This document shows positions 45,553 to 54,300 of a DNA stretch of 64,000 nucleotides, piece by piece. Under the pieces are notes generated by a model. The model saw only the letters and a program-made list of their open reading frames with translations. It was not told the DNA's origin and made no database searches. The translations under genes were made by a program, and so were the position numbers. Origin of the DNA: CAZOOK01 sp964581385 (GTDB lineage: Bacteria; Pseudomonadota; Gammaproteobacteria; Nevskiales; Nevskiaceae); the NCBI GenBank assembly GCA_964581385.1, contig CAZOOK010000001.1, positions 62,001 to 126,000 of the forward strand. Direction: 5' to 3'. Each line of letters starts with the position of its first letter. The stretch's first letter is position 1.

Positions 45553-45777
45553 ATGACATTCGAGAAATTCATCAAGCGAAGCGAGCTTATTTTCGATCAC
45601 ATGCAGCAAATCGCACATAGTATGACTGCTGTGTCTCGGTTTGATGCGATGACTCCCATCAATCCATTGCTGCGCGACGTTATCGCCGCGCAAGAACGTC
45701 TATTGACGGCAACTGAAAAATTGCTCGAGGCAGCCACTTTTATGGAAGAGGAAGAGGAAATGAACGTGGCTGGCTGA
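45553..45777 (+). CDS. Small helical protein; its 3' end is duplicated downstream
   Basis: This 74-residue, mainly helical protein has an acidic Glu run near the end (MEEEEEMNVAG). GGGGTGA lies 11 bases upstream of the ATG. Its last 22 codons resemble segments repeated at 46031-46085 and 46265-46290 (SEKLFETAALMEEKANVAG against TEKLLEAATFMEE here). That shows the downstream repeat was built from the end of this gene. No family is recognised. Confidence 0.48.
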   Translation: MTFEKFIKRSELIFDHMQQIAHSMTAVSRFDAMTPINPLLRDVIAAQERLLTATEKLLEAATFMEEEEEMNVAG

Positions 45778-45867
45778 GCACGACCGGTGGCGTTCCGCCG
45801 GCTACGGAAAGCCTGCGGAGTGTGGTTCCTTTCTCCGGAACCGGACATGGTCATGGATGATTCACGG

Positions 45868-45967
45868 NNNNNNNNNNNNNNNNNNNNNNNNNNNNNNNNN
45901 NNNNNNNNNNNNNNNNNNNNNNNNNNNNNNNNNNNNNNNNNNNNNNNNNNNNNNNNNNNNNNNNNNN
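45868..45967. other. Scaffold gap of 100 N
   Basis: Exactly 100 undetermined bases, the customary placeholder for a gap of unknown length. It falls inside the tandem repeat, so the assembly probably broke because of extra repeat copies. The true number of units is unknown. Confidence 0.99.
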
Positions 45968-45975
45968 ATGGACTG

Positions 45976-46425
45976 AGCGCCAAGGATGGCGTTGGAGGTG
46001 GCGCGCCAAGGATGGCCGCTCTTCCGCATTCTGAAAAGTTGTTTGAAACGGCCGCTCTTATGGAAGAGAAGGCGAACGTGGCAGGCCGAGTGCTATTGAT
46101 GTTGGTAAACCGGCAATGGAAGGCCGGCGAGTTGTGGTTCCGTTCTCCCGGAACCGGGCATGGTCATGGACGATTCACGGATGGACTGAGCGCCAAGGAT
46201 GGCGTTGGAGGTGGCGCGCCAAGGATGGCCGCTCTCCTGCGTGCTGGAGACAAAATTTCACATCCTGACAAGTTGTTTGAAACGGCCGCTATCAATGTTG
46301 GTAAACCAGCAACGGAAGGCTGGCGAGTTGTGGTTCCGTTCTCCCGGAACCGGACATGATCACGGATGATTCACGGACGGACTGAGCGCCAGGGATGGCT
46401 TCGGAAGTCGCACGCCAGGGATGGC
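45976..46425 (+). promoter_or_regulatory. Six hairpin-presented CARGGATG motifs, possible CsrA/RsmA-binding RNA
   Basis: CAAGGATG or CAGGGATG occurs at 45981, 46007, 46194, 46220, 46390 and 46416. The spacing within each pair is always 26 bp. Each octamer sits at a hairpin tip: for example AGCGCCA-AGGA-TGGCGTT at 45976-45993, and GCG-c-GCCA-AGGA-TGGC-CGC at 46001-46019. CARGGAUG in a loop closed by C-G is the core of the CsrA consensus RUACARGGAUGU. Function as a CsrA-titrating RNA or leader is inferred; no promoter or terminator for a separate RNA was identified. Confidence 0.35.
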
Positions 46426-46699
46426 CGCTCTTCCGAATGCTGGGGACGGAAATTCCCCTTTCGCGATCTCAGCGTGCTAGATGTAAATAGATCAAACCCG
46501 CAGATCTTTATATCTCCTTGAGAATAACTGGCATGTATGTCGGTTCAAGACGCCCACTCCAGAATTGGGCAGCAGCGCTCAAGCGCCGGATCAGACGTTT
46601 ATATGAACGTAGCGTTTGAGCAAGTGTCTTTATACAGCCGGTGCTGCCACAAAATATGGTGGTCAGGCAATGGAATTTGCTCACTCAAGGAGGGTGATT

Positions 46700-47239
46700 A
46701 TGATGAATGTCTCAAAATCTTTGCTTATAACGATCGCAACCGTCTGTGCATCGATGGCTGTCGCACAAGAACCCATGCAACCGTCTAAGGCCAGGGAATT
46801 ATTAATATCAAATAGCGACACTGACTTTATCGCGACGGCAGCATCCGCCGGACAGTTCGAAGTCGAAAGCGGGAAGCTCGCGCAGTCCAAGGCAGTCGAT
46901 CCGGCCTTGAAAGCTTTTGCGGACCAAATGGTGACAGACCATACAAACGCCAGCGAGAAACTGACCGTGCTGGCCCAACAAAAGGGTGTAAGTCTGCCGA
47001 CAACATTGAAGGAGAAGGATCAGAAGGCGCTCGATAATCTTAGTAAGGCGAAGGCCGGAAAAGATTTTGACGATTTGTATCGGAAGGATATGGTCAAGAC
47101 GCATAAAGAAGCAGTTGCACTATTCGATAATGCGGCTAAGCATTCGAAGGATCCTGACGTGAAAGCCTTTGCTGGTAGTACGTTGCCTGTTTTGGAACAT
47201 CATGGCGGCATGGCGGAAAGCTTGAAATCGTCGTCATAA
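46700..47239 (+). CDS. DUF4142 family exported protein
   Basis: The 179-residue protein has a signal peptide (about 1-23, ending SMAVAQ) and a helical DUF4142 domain. Typical motifs are DTDFIATAASAGQFEVESGKLAQSK, VDPALKAFADQMVTDHTNASEKL and the C-terminal VKAFAGSTLPVLEHHGGMA (quoted in part). The fold is a ferritin-like helical bundle; the role is unknown, often stress-associated. AAGGAGGGTG just upstream fixes the start at 46700. A strong hairpin follows. A paralogue is encoded at 50277-50858 on the other strand. Confidence 0.82.
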   Translation: MMNVSKSLLITIATVCASMAVAQEPMQPSKARELLISNSDTDFIATAASAGQFEVESGKLAQSKAVDPALKAFADQMVTDHTNASEKLTVLAQQKGVSLPTTLKEKDQKALDNLSKAKAGKDFDDLYRKDMVKTHKEAVALFDNAAKHSKDPDVKAFAGSTLPVLEHHGGMAESLKSSS

Positions 47240-47263
47240 CCATCCGTCTCACATAGTAGAACG

Positions 47264-47300
47264 TGCCGCGCCAACTGCTTCGCGTTGGCGCGGCATTAAT
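47264..47300 (+). terminator. Hairpin terminator after the DUF4142 gene
   Basis: TGCCGCGCCAAC and GTTGGCGCGGCA form a perfect 12-bp stem with an 8-nt loop, starting 24 bases after the stop codon. The following TTAATAACTATAAAT is AT-rich but not a clean T run. Confidence 0.65.
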
Positions 47301-47483
47301 AACTATAAATCTGTGAATGATTCCAATATATAAAGCTTTCCAACTCGTTGCGTGAACAATAACGATTGGATAGAGCAGCCGCACTTCGGCGCTGATAGTG
47401 AGGCCAATTGCCGGTGATAGCGCATGTCACGCGCCGTCTAAAAAATTGATGGGAAACCGAAAAAGGTCGACCGCAAGAAAAAG

Positions 47484-47876
47484 ATGTCTATTTTCAAAGA
47501 CGAATTGAAACAGCTGCTGCAACGTCGGCTAGAAGCTCACCAACAGGAATTGCGTGCCAACATCCGTCATGCGATGGAAAGGCGCGATGCCTATGAGTGT
47601 ATCGCCGGGGAAGTCCCCGATGCCGGAGATTCCTCTGTTGCCAATACCATAGTCGATTTGGCACGTGTTGCACTTGATCGGGATTTAGTGCGATTACGTG
47701 CGCTCGACGAAGCTTTGCGACGCTTTCGTGACGGAAACTACGGTCTTTGCATAAATTGCAGCGGAGAGATTCCTGTCGAGCGCCTTTACGCGCAACTCAC
47801 CGCAGAGCGTTGTGTGACGTGTCAGGCGATATTTGAAAAGAAGCGCGCTGGATATCGCAACGGGGCTGTGGCGTAG
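47484..47876 (+). CDS. DksA/TraR-family zinc-finger protein
   Basis: The 130-residue protein has an N-terminal coiled-coil hairpin (about 1-85), a tip motif DAGDSS close to the DxxDxA of DksA, and a C4 zinc finger with CINC and CVTC. DksA-type proteins insert into the RNA polymerase secondary channel and modulate promoters, often with ppGpp. It is shorter than E. coli DksA (151) and resembles DksA-like paralogues used under stress. It lies in a block of stress-type genes. A strong bidirectional terminator follows. Confidence 0.86.
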   Translation: MSIFKDELKQLLQRRLEAHQQELRANIRHAMERRDAYECIAGEVPDAGDSSVANTIVDLARVALDRDLVRLRALDEALRRFRDGNYGLCINCSGEIPVERLYAQLTAERCVTCQAIFEKKRAGYRNGAVA

Positions 47877-47891
47877 CTCAGTAAAAATAAA

Positions 47892-47914
47892 CCCCCGGCT
47901 GGCTGTGCCGGGGG
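47892..47914. terminator. Bidirectional terminator between convergent genes
   Basis: CCCCCGGC (47892-47899) pairs with GCCGGGGG (47907-47914) across a 7-nt loop. Reading leftward the hairpin is followed by TTTATTTTTA, a good terminator for the serine-hydrolase operon. Reading rightward it has a weaker T-rich tail and serves the DksA-like gene. Confidence 0.86.
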
Positions 47915-47944
47915 TCATTCAATTCTCTTATGGCTGGATGACGT

Positions 47945-49075
47945 TTAATGGTTGAGCTGTTGGACGATCTGCGGGCGCACCGCGGTCCACATGTCGAGTC
48001 CCGTAATTGTGTCGTTTGTTATCAAAATAACAGCGCCGTATTTCACCCCCATGTCGATCCAAGGTGTAGTTCCAAACAAGCCAGGGTCGACAAATTCGGG
48101 TCCGGAAGTGCCGTCGGATGCGTATTGATCCGGATCGGTGATAAAGAGTCCAAGCGTATATCCGGAAAAATAGTTCTGCGACGTATCGGTAAGGAACGAA
48201 AGTGGTTTGATCGTGACATTGGCGGTATTGTTTTGTTGCAGTTCCTTAATCATGGCATCGGAAAGAACTCGTGTTCCATTATCTGCAACGCCGTCGTTAA
48301 GAACCATGCGCAGAATTTTTACATAGTCATCGACATTGCACGATCCCCCGCCGGCGACGCGCGGGTTATCGTTGTCGTTGTAAACGAATGTCGTGAGTCC
48401 GAGCGGAGTTCCAACAACACTATTGAACAGATCCGTAAAAGGAGTTGCGGCGATCAGCTGGGCTACATAACCGGCAACCTGATAGTCGGCTCCACTGTAG
48501 GAAAAAGTAGTTCCAGGAGCATAGTCCAATGGCGTGGTGGCAATGTTTTGCGCACACTCTCTTAAAGTTGTGAATGTGTTTGCAAGGCAATCGTTCACTG
48601 CCGGATCGGGCGGCGATGGTATTCCTGCGGTATGGCTTAGCAACATACGCATCGTGATGCCGCGCTTGTCATACGGCCAGTTAAAGCTCGGATCCAGCGC
48701 GTCAAGGTAAGTCTTTACCGGTTCATCGAGAGCAAGTTTGCCGGCATCGACCAAGGTCAGAATTGCGATTGCGGATGGCATCTTCGTTGCGGAAGCGATC
48801 GGGGAAACGGTGTTGACATCCTGATCGCCGCCGGCCGTTTCATAGAGCGTTCCATTGCCATTGGTGATTGCAAAGCTGTATCCGCTGACCTGCCCGCTAG
48901 GAGCTACGTTGAGAACTGAATTTCCATTGTCAATGAAGCCATCGAGGGTGATCTTTGCCTGGCTGAAATTCATGCTCGGCGGCGGCTGGCTATTGGGCGT
49001 TTGGCTCGTCGATGTATCGTTTCCACCGCAAGCACTTAGTGCGATTACGATCGCAGACAGACATATTTTCTTCAT
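47945..49075 (-). CDS. Serine hydrolase lipoprotein (beta-lactamase/esterase class C-like)
   Basis: The 376-residue protein has a lipoprotein signal (LSACGG) and a beta-lactamase-family domain. The SxxK motif is SATK, the second motif is YSGAD (Tyr-Ser-Gly in place of Tyr-x-Asn), and LLSHTAGIPS is typical of class C-like esterases and peptidases. Likely an envelope esterase, D-amino peptidase or carboxypeptidase; antibiotic hydrolysis should not be assumed. Its ATG overlaps the stop of the patatin gene upstream (ATGA), so both enzymes are made together. Confidence 0.86.
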   Translation of the reverse strand: MKKICLSAIVIALSACGGNDTSTSQTPNSQPPPSMNFSQAKITLDGFIDNGNSVLNVAPSGQVSGYSFAITNGNGTLYETAGGDQDVNTVSPIASATKMPSAIAILTLVDAGKLALDEPVKTYLDALDPSFNWPYDKRGITMRMLLSHTAGIPSPPDPAVNDCLANTFTTLRECAQNIATTPLDYAPGTTFSYSGADYQVAGYVAQLIAATPFTDLFNSVVGTPLGLTTFVYNDNDNPRVAGGGSCNVDDYVKILRMVLNDGVADNGTRVLSDAMIKELQQNNTANVTIKPLSFLTDTSQNYFSGYTLGLFITDPDQYASDGTSGPEFVDPGLFGTTPWIDMGVKYGAVILITNDTITGLDMWTAVRPQIVQQLNH

Positions 49076-50001
49076 GGCACACTTCCTTGTTTCTGACGGT
49101 TGATTACAGATTCAAACGATTCCATTGGGGATTTATGGTTATGCGGTTGCAGCTCTCGCGGCACTTGGTTGCCATGCAGGCCGTGCGTTTTCAGCCATTT
49201 CCTGGTATCGGCCTCTGCACGATCGATAAGCATGGCTGTTTGTGAAAAGTCGTAGGGCGTCACCGTCAGCGGGCACAGAGGCGGAATAGTGATGATTTCA
49301 GCCTGATCCGAATAGCGCTCGATATCGTCGACAAGTTGCCGCATCACCAGGAGATTGATGGCATTGAGAGCCATCCCCATGGCGGTGCGTGGCTGCGAGG
49401 AAGCCGCACAAGCTATGCCTGTGGGCAACACCACAATACGGCTCGCTCCGGCTTTTATTGCGGCTGCGACCGGTGTGTTGTTGGATACGCCACCATCCAT
49501 TAGGGGACGACCGTCTACTGTTTTTGGAGGGAACACCGCAGGTATTGCGCTGCTCGCAAGCACCGCGTCAACTGCGGATCCAGAATCCAGGACTACCATA
49601 GTCCCGTCTAACACATCTGTTGCGGCGATCAGGCACGGAATCAACGTGTCTTCAAGACGCTGGAACGGCAGCTCGGCCTCTATTAAGCGTCTTAGCGGAC
49701 GCGGTGATACCAGATGATTGCTAAGGCCGGCGAACGCGAGCACTGCAAGCAGCGGCGAAAAAGGAAATACCATGGGTCGCCGTAAGCTTCTCCAAATCCG
49801 CTCCAGGCGAACGATGCCGGCAATACCGGTTTCTCCGGCGGCATAAACACCATTGAGCGCTCCGACAGACGCACCAACAATTAGATCGGGAGTGATCTTG
49901 TCGGCTAGCAATGCTTTCAACATGCCGACTTGAACAGCACCCAGACTGCCGCCTCCGGCGAGAACAAATGCGACTATTTCCTTCGTAGATTTTCTCGACA
50001 T
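49072..50001 (-). CDS. Patatin-like phospholipase
   Basis: The 309-residue lipid acyl hydrolase has the oxyanion motif AGGGSLGAVQVG, the nucleophile Ser in GASVG and the dyad Asp in MDGGVSNN. These give a complete Ser-Asp catalytic dyad. There is no signal peptide, so it is probably cytoplasmic or inner-membrane associated. The start at 50001 has GGAAGTGG upstream; GTG 50043 and ATG 50019 are in-frame alternatives. It is translationally coupled to the serine hydrolase lipoprotein. Confidence 0.89.
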   Translation of the reverse strand: MSRKSTKEIVAFVLAGGGSLGAVQVGMLKALLADKITPDLIVGASVGALNGVYAAGETGIAGIVRLERIWRSLRRPMVFPFSPLLAVLAFAGLSNHLVSPRPLRRLIEAELPFQRLEDTLIPCLIAATDVLDGTMVVLDSGSAVDAVLASSAIPAVFPPKTVDGRPLMDGGVSNNTPVAAAIKAGASRIVVLPTGIACAASSQPRTAMGMALNAINLLVMRQLVDDIERYSDQAEIITIPPLCPLTVTPYDFSQTAMLIDRAEADTRKWLKTHGLHGNQVPRELQPHNHKSPMESFESVINRQKQGSVP

Positions 50002-50276
50002 ATGCGTTTCCACTTCCATTGTGGTTTCGTATTTCTTCGACACTTACTGCATGGAAAGGTGCGCTCTCCTGCGTCGATTGTGATGCCGATGCAAGTAAGC
50101 CGTGAGAGATGAATCGACCAGACACAAGGTCACTACGTCTTCAAAATCTGTCTTCTCAAGCAGCGTCCTTCTTTATCAAGTTCGGCAGAAGCACTATGAA
50201 GTGGACTGGCAACAGATATCGTTGGTGAGTATCTACCTGGCTTCTATCGCAGATCGTAGTGCGCGCTGTGCACGAA

Positions 50277-50858
50277 TCATTGATCGGCTCCGAATACTCG
50301 CTGGGCCGCTTTCAAGTGGGTTCTTAACACCGGCAGCATTCTGGTCGCGAATGATTGAACCTGGTTGTCCTGCCCGTTCTGAATTTCAGCTGCAAACAGT
50401 TTTATGGCTTTTTCGTTCACTTGAATTCCAAAAGTTTGCCCGTAGAACGCGTCTGCATCAGTGCCGCTTCTGCCGACAAGAGTCTGAATTGCAGTAGCGT
50501 CGTCCTTGGAAAGGTCTGGCATGAGCGCCACACCTTTGAGGTGCGCCAGCAATTGCAGCTGCGAATTCATTTTTGAATGCGCACGGATTATCCAATTCGC
50601 GTAGCCATCGACGTGGGGCGTGGTTGTTATGTCTGAGATCACTTCGCTCGCCAGCTTTTCCGCCAGTCCCGCCGCGGCCGCTTGTTCAAGGAAAGTTTTA
50701 TCTGCCGCAGAGATGGTGCTGGGAGTCGGAGCCGTGTCGAGTGCCGTTGGCGCGGGAGTTGCCGGCGTAGCTGCTTCCTGCGCGAGTGTTGCTGGAATGA
50801 AGCTGAGAAGGCTAAGGGCGAGCACGCATTGAGTCGCGCATTGAGTCAATAGTTTCAT
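50277..50858 (-). CDS. DUF4142 family exported protein (second copy)
   Basis: The 193-residue protein has a signal peptide (about 1-26), an Ala/Pro/Thr-rich linker and a DUF4142-type helical domain beginning SAADKTFLEQAAAAGLAEKLASEV. It is diverged from the copy at 46700. The C-terminal TRMLPVLRTHLKAAQRVF corresponds to the family's final helix with its conserved His. Function is unknown. It is transcribed alone; the giant kinase gene is divergent. Confidence 0.77.
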   Translation of the reverse strand: MKLLTQCATQCVLALSLLSFIPATLAQEAATPATPAPTALDTAPTPSTISAADKTFLEQAAAAGLAEKLASEVISDITTTPHVDGYANWIIRAHSKMNSQLQLLAHLKGVALMPDLSKDDATAIQTLVGRSGTDADAFYGQTFGIQVNEKAIKLFAAEIQNGQDNQVQSFATRMLPVLRTHLKAAQRVFGADQ

Positions 50859-51391
50859 AAAGCACTCCGCGGATCGTTTTCCGATATAGCAGGATCACCG
50901 CAGGGCTTGTGCCCGCTTTTAAAGAAGTTCATAACGATTTGGATTCGCCCTTTGGGGAAGACAAGTACATCGAGGCACTGAATCTGTAACCGTGAAATGC
51001 CGGCGGATTTCGCCTTAAAGGTAGTTTTCGCCTTCCGCAAGTAAAAAATGCCGCCCGATGATTACCGAATAGCCATGTGATCGAACCAGGGGAACCCAGA
51101 CGTGCAGATGATGTCTACAAGCGAATGTCACATTACTGGGCGCACTTGTTGAACGTTCAGAATATTTTGGGGGGCAATCGAGACTGCCGCGACATATGGC
51201 CGGGGGTACGCGTCCACGCGTCGCGGATCTATATGTTGTGAATATTTGCGCTTGTTGAGCAATGCCCGCTTGCGCCGCAACTTGAGTTATTCTTACATTG
51301 GGAATAGTGCCTTTTTAATATGAATTGGCATGCCGTTTTGCACCTTATTTTGCGAAACGGTAGTGCCTCCAACAGGTTAGGGAGTCGTTTC
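50859..51391. other. Intergenic region before the poly-HAMP kinase
   Basis: These 533 bases separate divergent genes and should hold both promoters. A 10-bp palindrome TGAACGTTCA at 51150-51159 is the clearest symmetric site. The kinase frame stays open from 51320, but AGGGAG at 51379-51384 points to the ATG at 51392. Nothing else was recognised. Confidence 0.45.
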
Positions 51392-54300
51392 ATGGAAGCC
51401 CTCGTCGAATCTGCCGTTTCGATGTCCGCAGATGAACTTTCCTTGATGCTGTCGGCGCTTACGTCCTTGCGCCGGGGCGATGCCTCCGTACGCCTGCCCG
51501 TGCACTGGTCTGGACTGGCCGGGCGGGTTGCAGAAATGTTCAACGAAGTCGTCGAATGCAACGCCAGCATGGCCGACGAACTGGTTCGCTTGAGCAAGGT
51601 GGTTGGCAAAGAGGGCAAGCTTAAGCAGCGTGCATCGCTGTGGGAAAACAGGGGTTTCTGGGGCAGGTCGGTGGAGTGCATCAACTCGCTTATCGATGAC
51701 CTGGTGCACCCCACCAGCGAGGTGGCGCGCGTGATCGGCGCGGTTGCGCAAGGCGACTTGTCGAAGAGTATGGCGCTGGAAGTGGAAGGCCGTCCGCTGG
51801 AGGGCGAATTCCGCCGCACCGCGAAGACTATCAACACGATGGTGGATCAGCTGGGTAACTTCTCCGCCGAAGTCACCCGCGTGGCCCGTGAGGTCGGAAC
51901 CGAAGGCAAACTGGGCGGACAAGCCAAGGTGAAGGGTGTTGCCGGCACCTGGAAGGATTTGACCGACTCGGTTAACTCAATGGCCGGCAACTTGACCGAC
52001 CAGGTGCGTAACATCGCGGACGTGACGACCGCCGTGGCCAAAGGCGATTTGTCGAAAAAGATCGAAGTCGACGTCAAAGGCGAGTTTTTGACGCTCAAGA
52101 ACACGATTAACACGATGGTGGACCAGCTGCGATCGTTTGCATCGGAAGTGACGCGCGTGGCGCGCGAGGTCGGAACCGAGGGCATTCTCGGCGGACAAGC
52201 CCGCGTCGAAGGCGTGTCCGGCACCTGGAAGGATTTGACTGACTCGGTCAACTCGATGGCCGGTAACCTGACCAGCCAGGTCCGCAATATCGCGGATGTG
52301 ACCAAAGCGGTGGCGGCGGGTGACCTGTCGAAGAAAATCACGGTCGACGTCAAGGGCGAAATCCTCGAACTGAAAAACACCGTCAATACGATGGTGGATC
52401 AGTTGCGCTCGTTCGCCGCGGAAGTCACGCGCGTGGCACGCGAGGTCGGCACCGAGGGCAAGCTGGGTGGGCAGGCCGACGTGCAGGGTGTCGCCGGTAC
52501 CTGGAAGGATCTGACCGAATCGGTGAATTCCATGGCTGGAAATTTGACCAGCCAGGTGCGCAACATCGCCGAGGTCACGACCGCGGTGGCGGCGGGCGAC
52601 TTGTCGAAGAAGATCACGGTCGACGTCAAGGGCGAAATCCTCGAATTGAAAGCCACCATCAATACGATGGTGGACCAGCTGCGATCATTTGCGGCGGAAG
52701 TCACGCGTGTCGCGCGTGAGGTCGGCACCGAAGGCAAGCTGGGTGGACAGGCCGACGTGCAGGGTGTTGCCGGTACCTGGAAGGACCTCACCGAGTCGGT
52801 GAACTTCATGGCCGGCAATCTGACCAGCCAGGTGCGCAATATTGCGGACGTGACGAAGGCGGTGGCCGCAGGTGACCTGTCGAAGAAGATCACGGTCGAC
52901 GTCAAAGGCGAAATTCTTGAACTGAAGGCCACCATCAACACCATGGTGGATCAGCTGTCGTCATTCGCGGCGGAAGTCACGCGCGTGGCGCGCGAGGTCG
53001 GCACCGAAGGCCGTCTCGGCGGTCAGGCCGAAGTCGAAGGCGTGTCCGGTACCTGGAAGGATCTCACCGACTCGGTGAATTCCATGGCCGGCAACCTGAC
53101 CAGTCAGGTGCGCAATATCGCCGAGGTCACGACGGCGGTGGCGGCAGGCGACTTGTCGAAGAAGATCACGGTCGACGTCAAGGGCGAAATCCTCGAACTG
53201 AAAAACACCATCAACACGATGGTGGACCAGCTGCGATCGTTTGCGGCGGAAGTCACGCGCGTGGCACGCGAGGTCGGCACCGAAGGCAAGCTGGGCGGAC
53301 AGGCCGACGTGCAGGGTGTTGCCGGCACTTGGAAGGATTTGACTGACTCAGTGAATTCCATGGCCGGTAACTTGACCAGCCAGGTGCGCAACATCGCCGA
53401 GGTCACGACGGCGGTGGCGGCAGGCGACTTGTCGAAGAAGATCACGGTCGACGTCAAGGGTGAAATTCTTGAGTTGAAGGCCACCATCAACACGATGGTG
53501 GACCAGCTGAGATCGTTCGCGGCGGAAGTCACGCGTGTCGCGCGTGAGGTCGGCACCGAAGGCAAGCTGGGTGGACAGGCCGACGTGCAGGGCGTTGCCG
53601 GTACCTGGAAGGATCTCACCGAGTCGGTGAACTTCATGGCCGGCAACCTCACCAGCCAGGTGCGCAATATTGCGGACGTAACGAAGGCGGTGGCGGCGGG
53701 CGATCTGTCGAAGAAGATTACGGTCGACGTTAAAGGCGAAATTCTCGAGTTGAAGGCCACCATCAACACGATGGTGGATCAGCTGTCGTCATTCGCGGCG
53801 GAAGTCACGCGCGTGGCACGCGAGGTCGGCACCGAAGGCAAACTGGGCGGACAGGCCGACGTGCAAGGTGTTGCCGGCACTTGGAAGGATCTCACCGAGT
53901 CGGTGAACTTCATGGCCGGAAATCTGACCAGCCAAGTGCGCAATATCGCCGAGGTCACGACCGCGGTGGCGGCGGGTGACCTGTCGAAGAAGATCACGGT
54001 CGACGTGAAGGGCGAAATCCTCGAACTGAAAAACACCATCAATACGATGGTGGACCAGCTGCGATCGTTTGCGGCGGAAGTCACACGCGTGGCACGCGAG
54101 GTCGGCACCGAAGGCAAGCTGGGCGGACAGGCCGATGTGCAAGGTGTCGCCGGCACCTGGAAGGATTTGACCGACTCGGTCAATTCAATGGGATCCAATC
54201 TCACTGTCCAGTTGCGCGACGTGTCGAAGGTCGCGACGGCCATTGCAATGGGTGACCTGACGCAGAAGATCACGGTCGATGTCCGCGGCGAGATTCTGCA

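Larger units (their letters stand above)
45711..46460 (+). repeat. Degenerate tandem repeat of about 200 bp, interrupted by a scaffold gap
   Basis: Four copies can be aligned: A (45711-45867, cut by the gap), B (45968-46180, 213 bp), C (46181-46376, 196 bp) and D (46377-46460, partial). Each full unit runs from GACTGAGCGCCAAGGATGGC through a gene-end-like segment to GGAACCGG-CATG and ATTCACGG. Every unit has two hairpins with loop AAGGAT or AGGGAT, 26 bp apart, and most have a third, GGTTCC/GGAACC (45824-45842 in unit A). The open frame through the region is explained by repeat composition. Confidence 0.82.

Noticed and set aside
45787..46359. Open frame through the tandem repeat and the N gap
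   Set aside because: It spans undetermined bases, has no ribosome site, and its length follows from repeat periodicity; the sequence is better explained as hairpin-bearing non-coding DNA.
47945..49075. Antibiotic-resistance beta-lactamase
   Set aside because: The second active-site motif is YSG and the sequence resembles class C-like esterases; resistance cannot be claimed.
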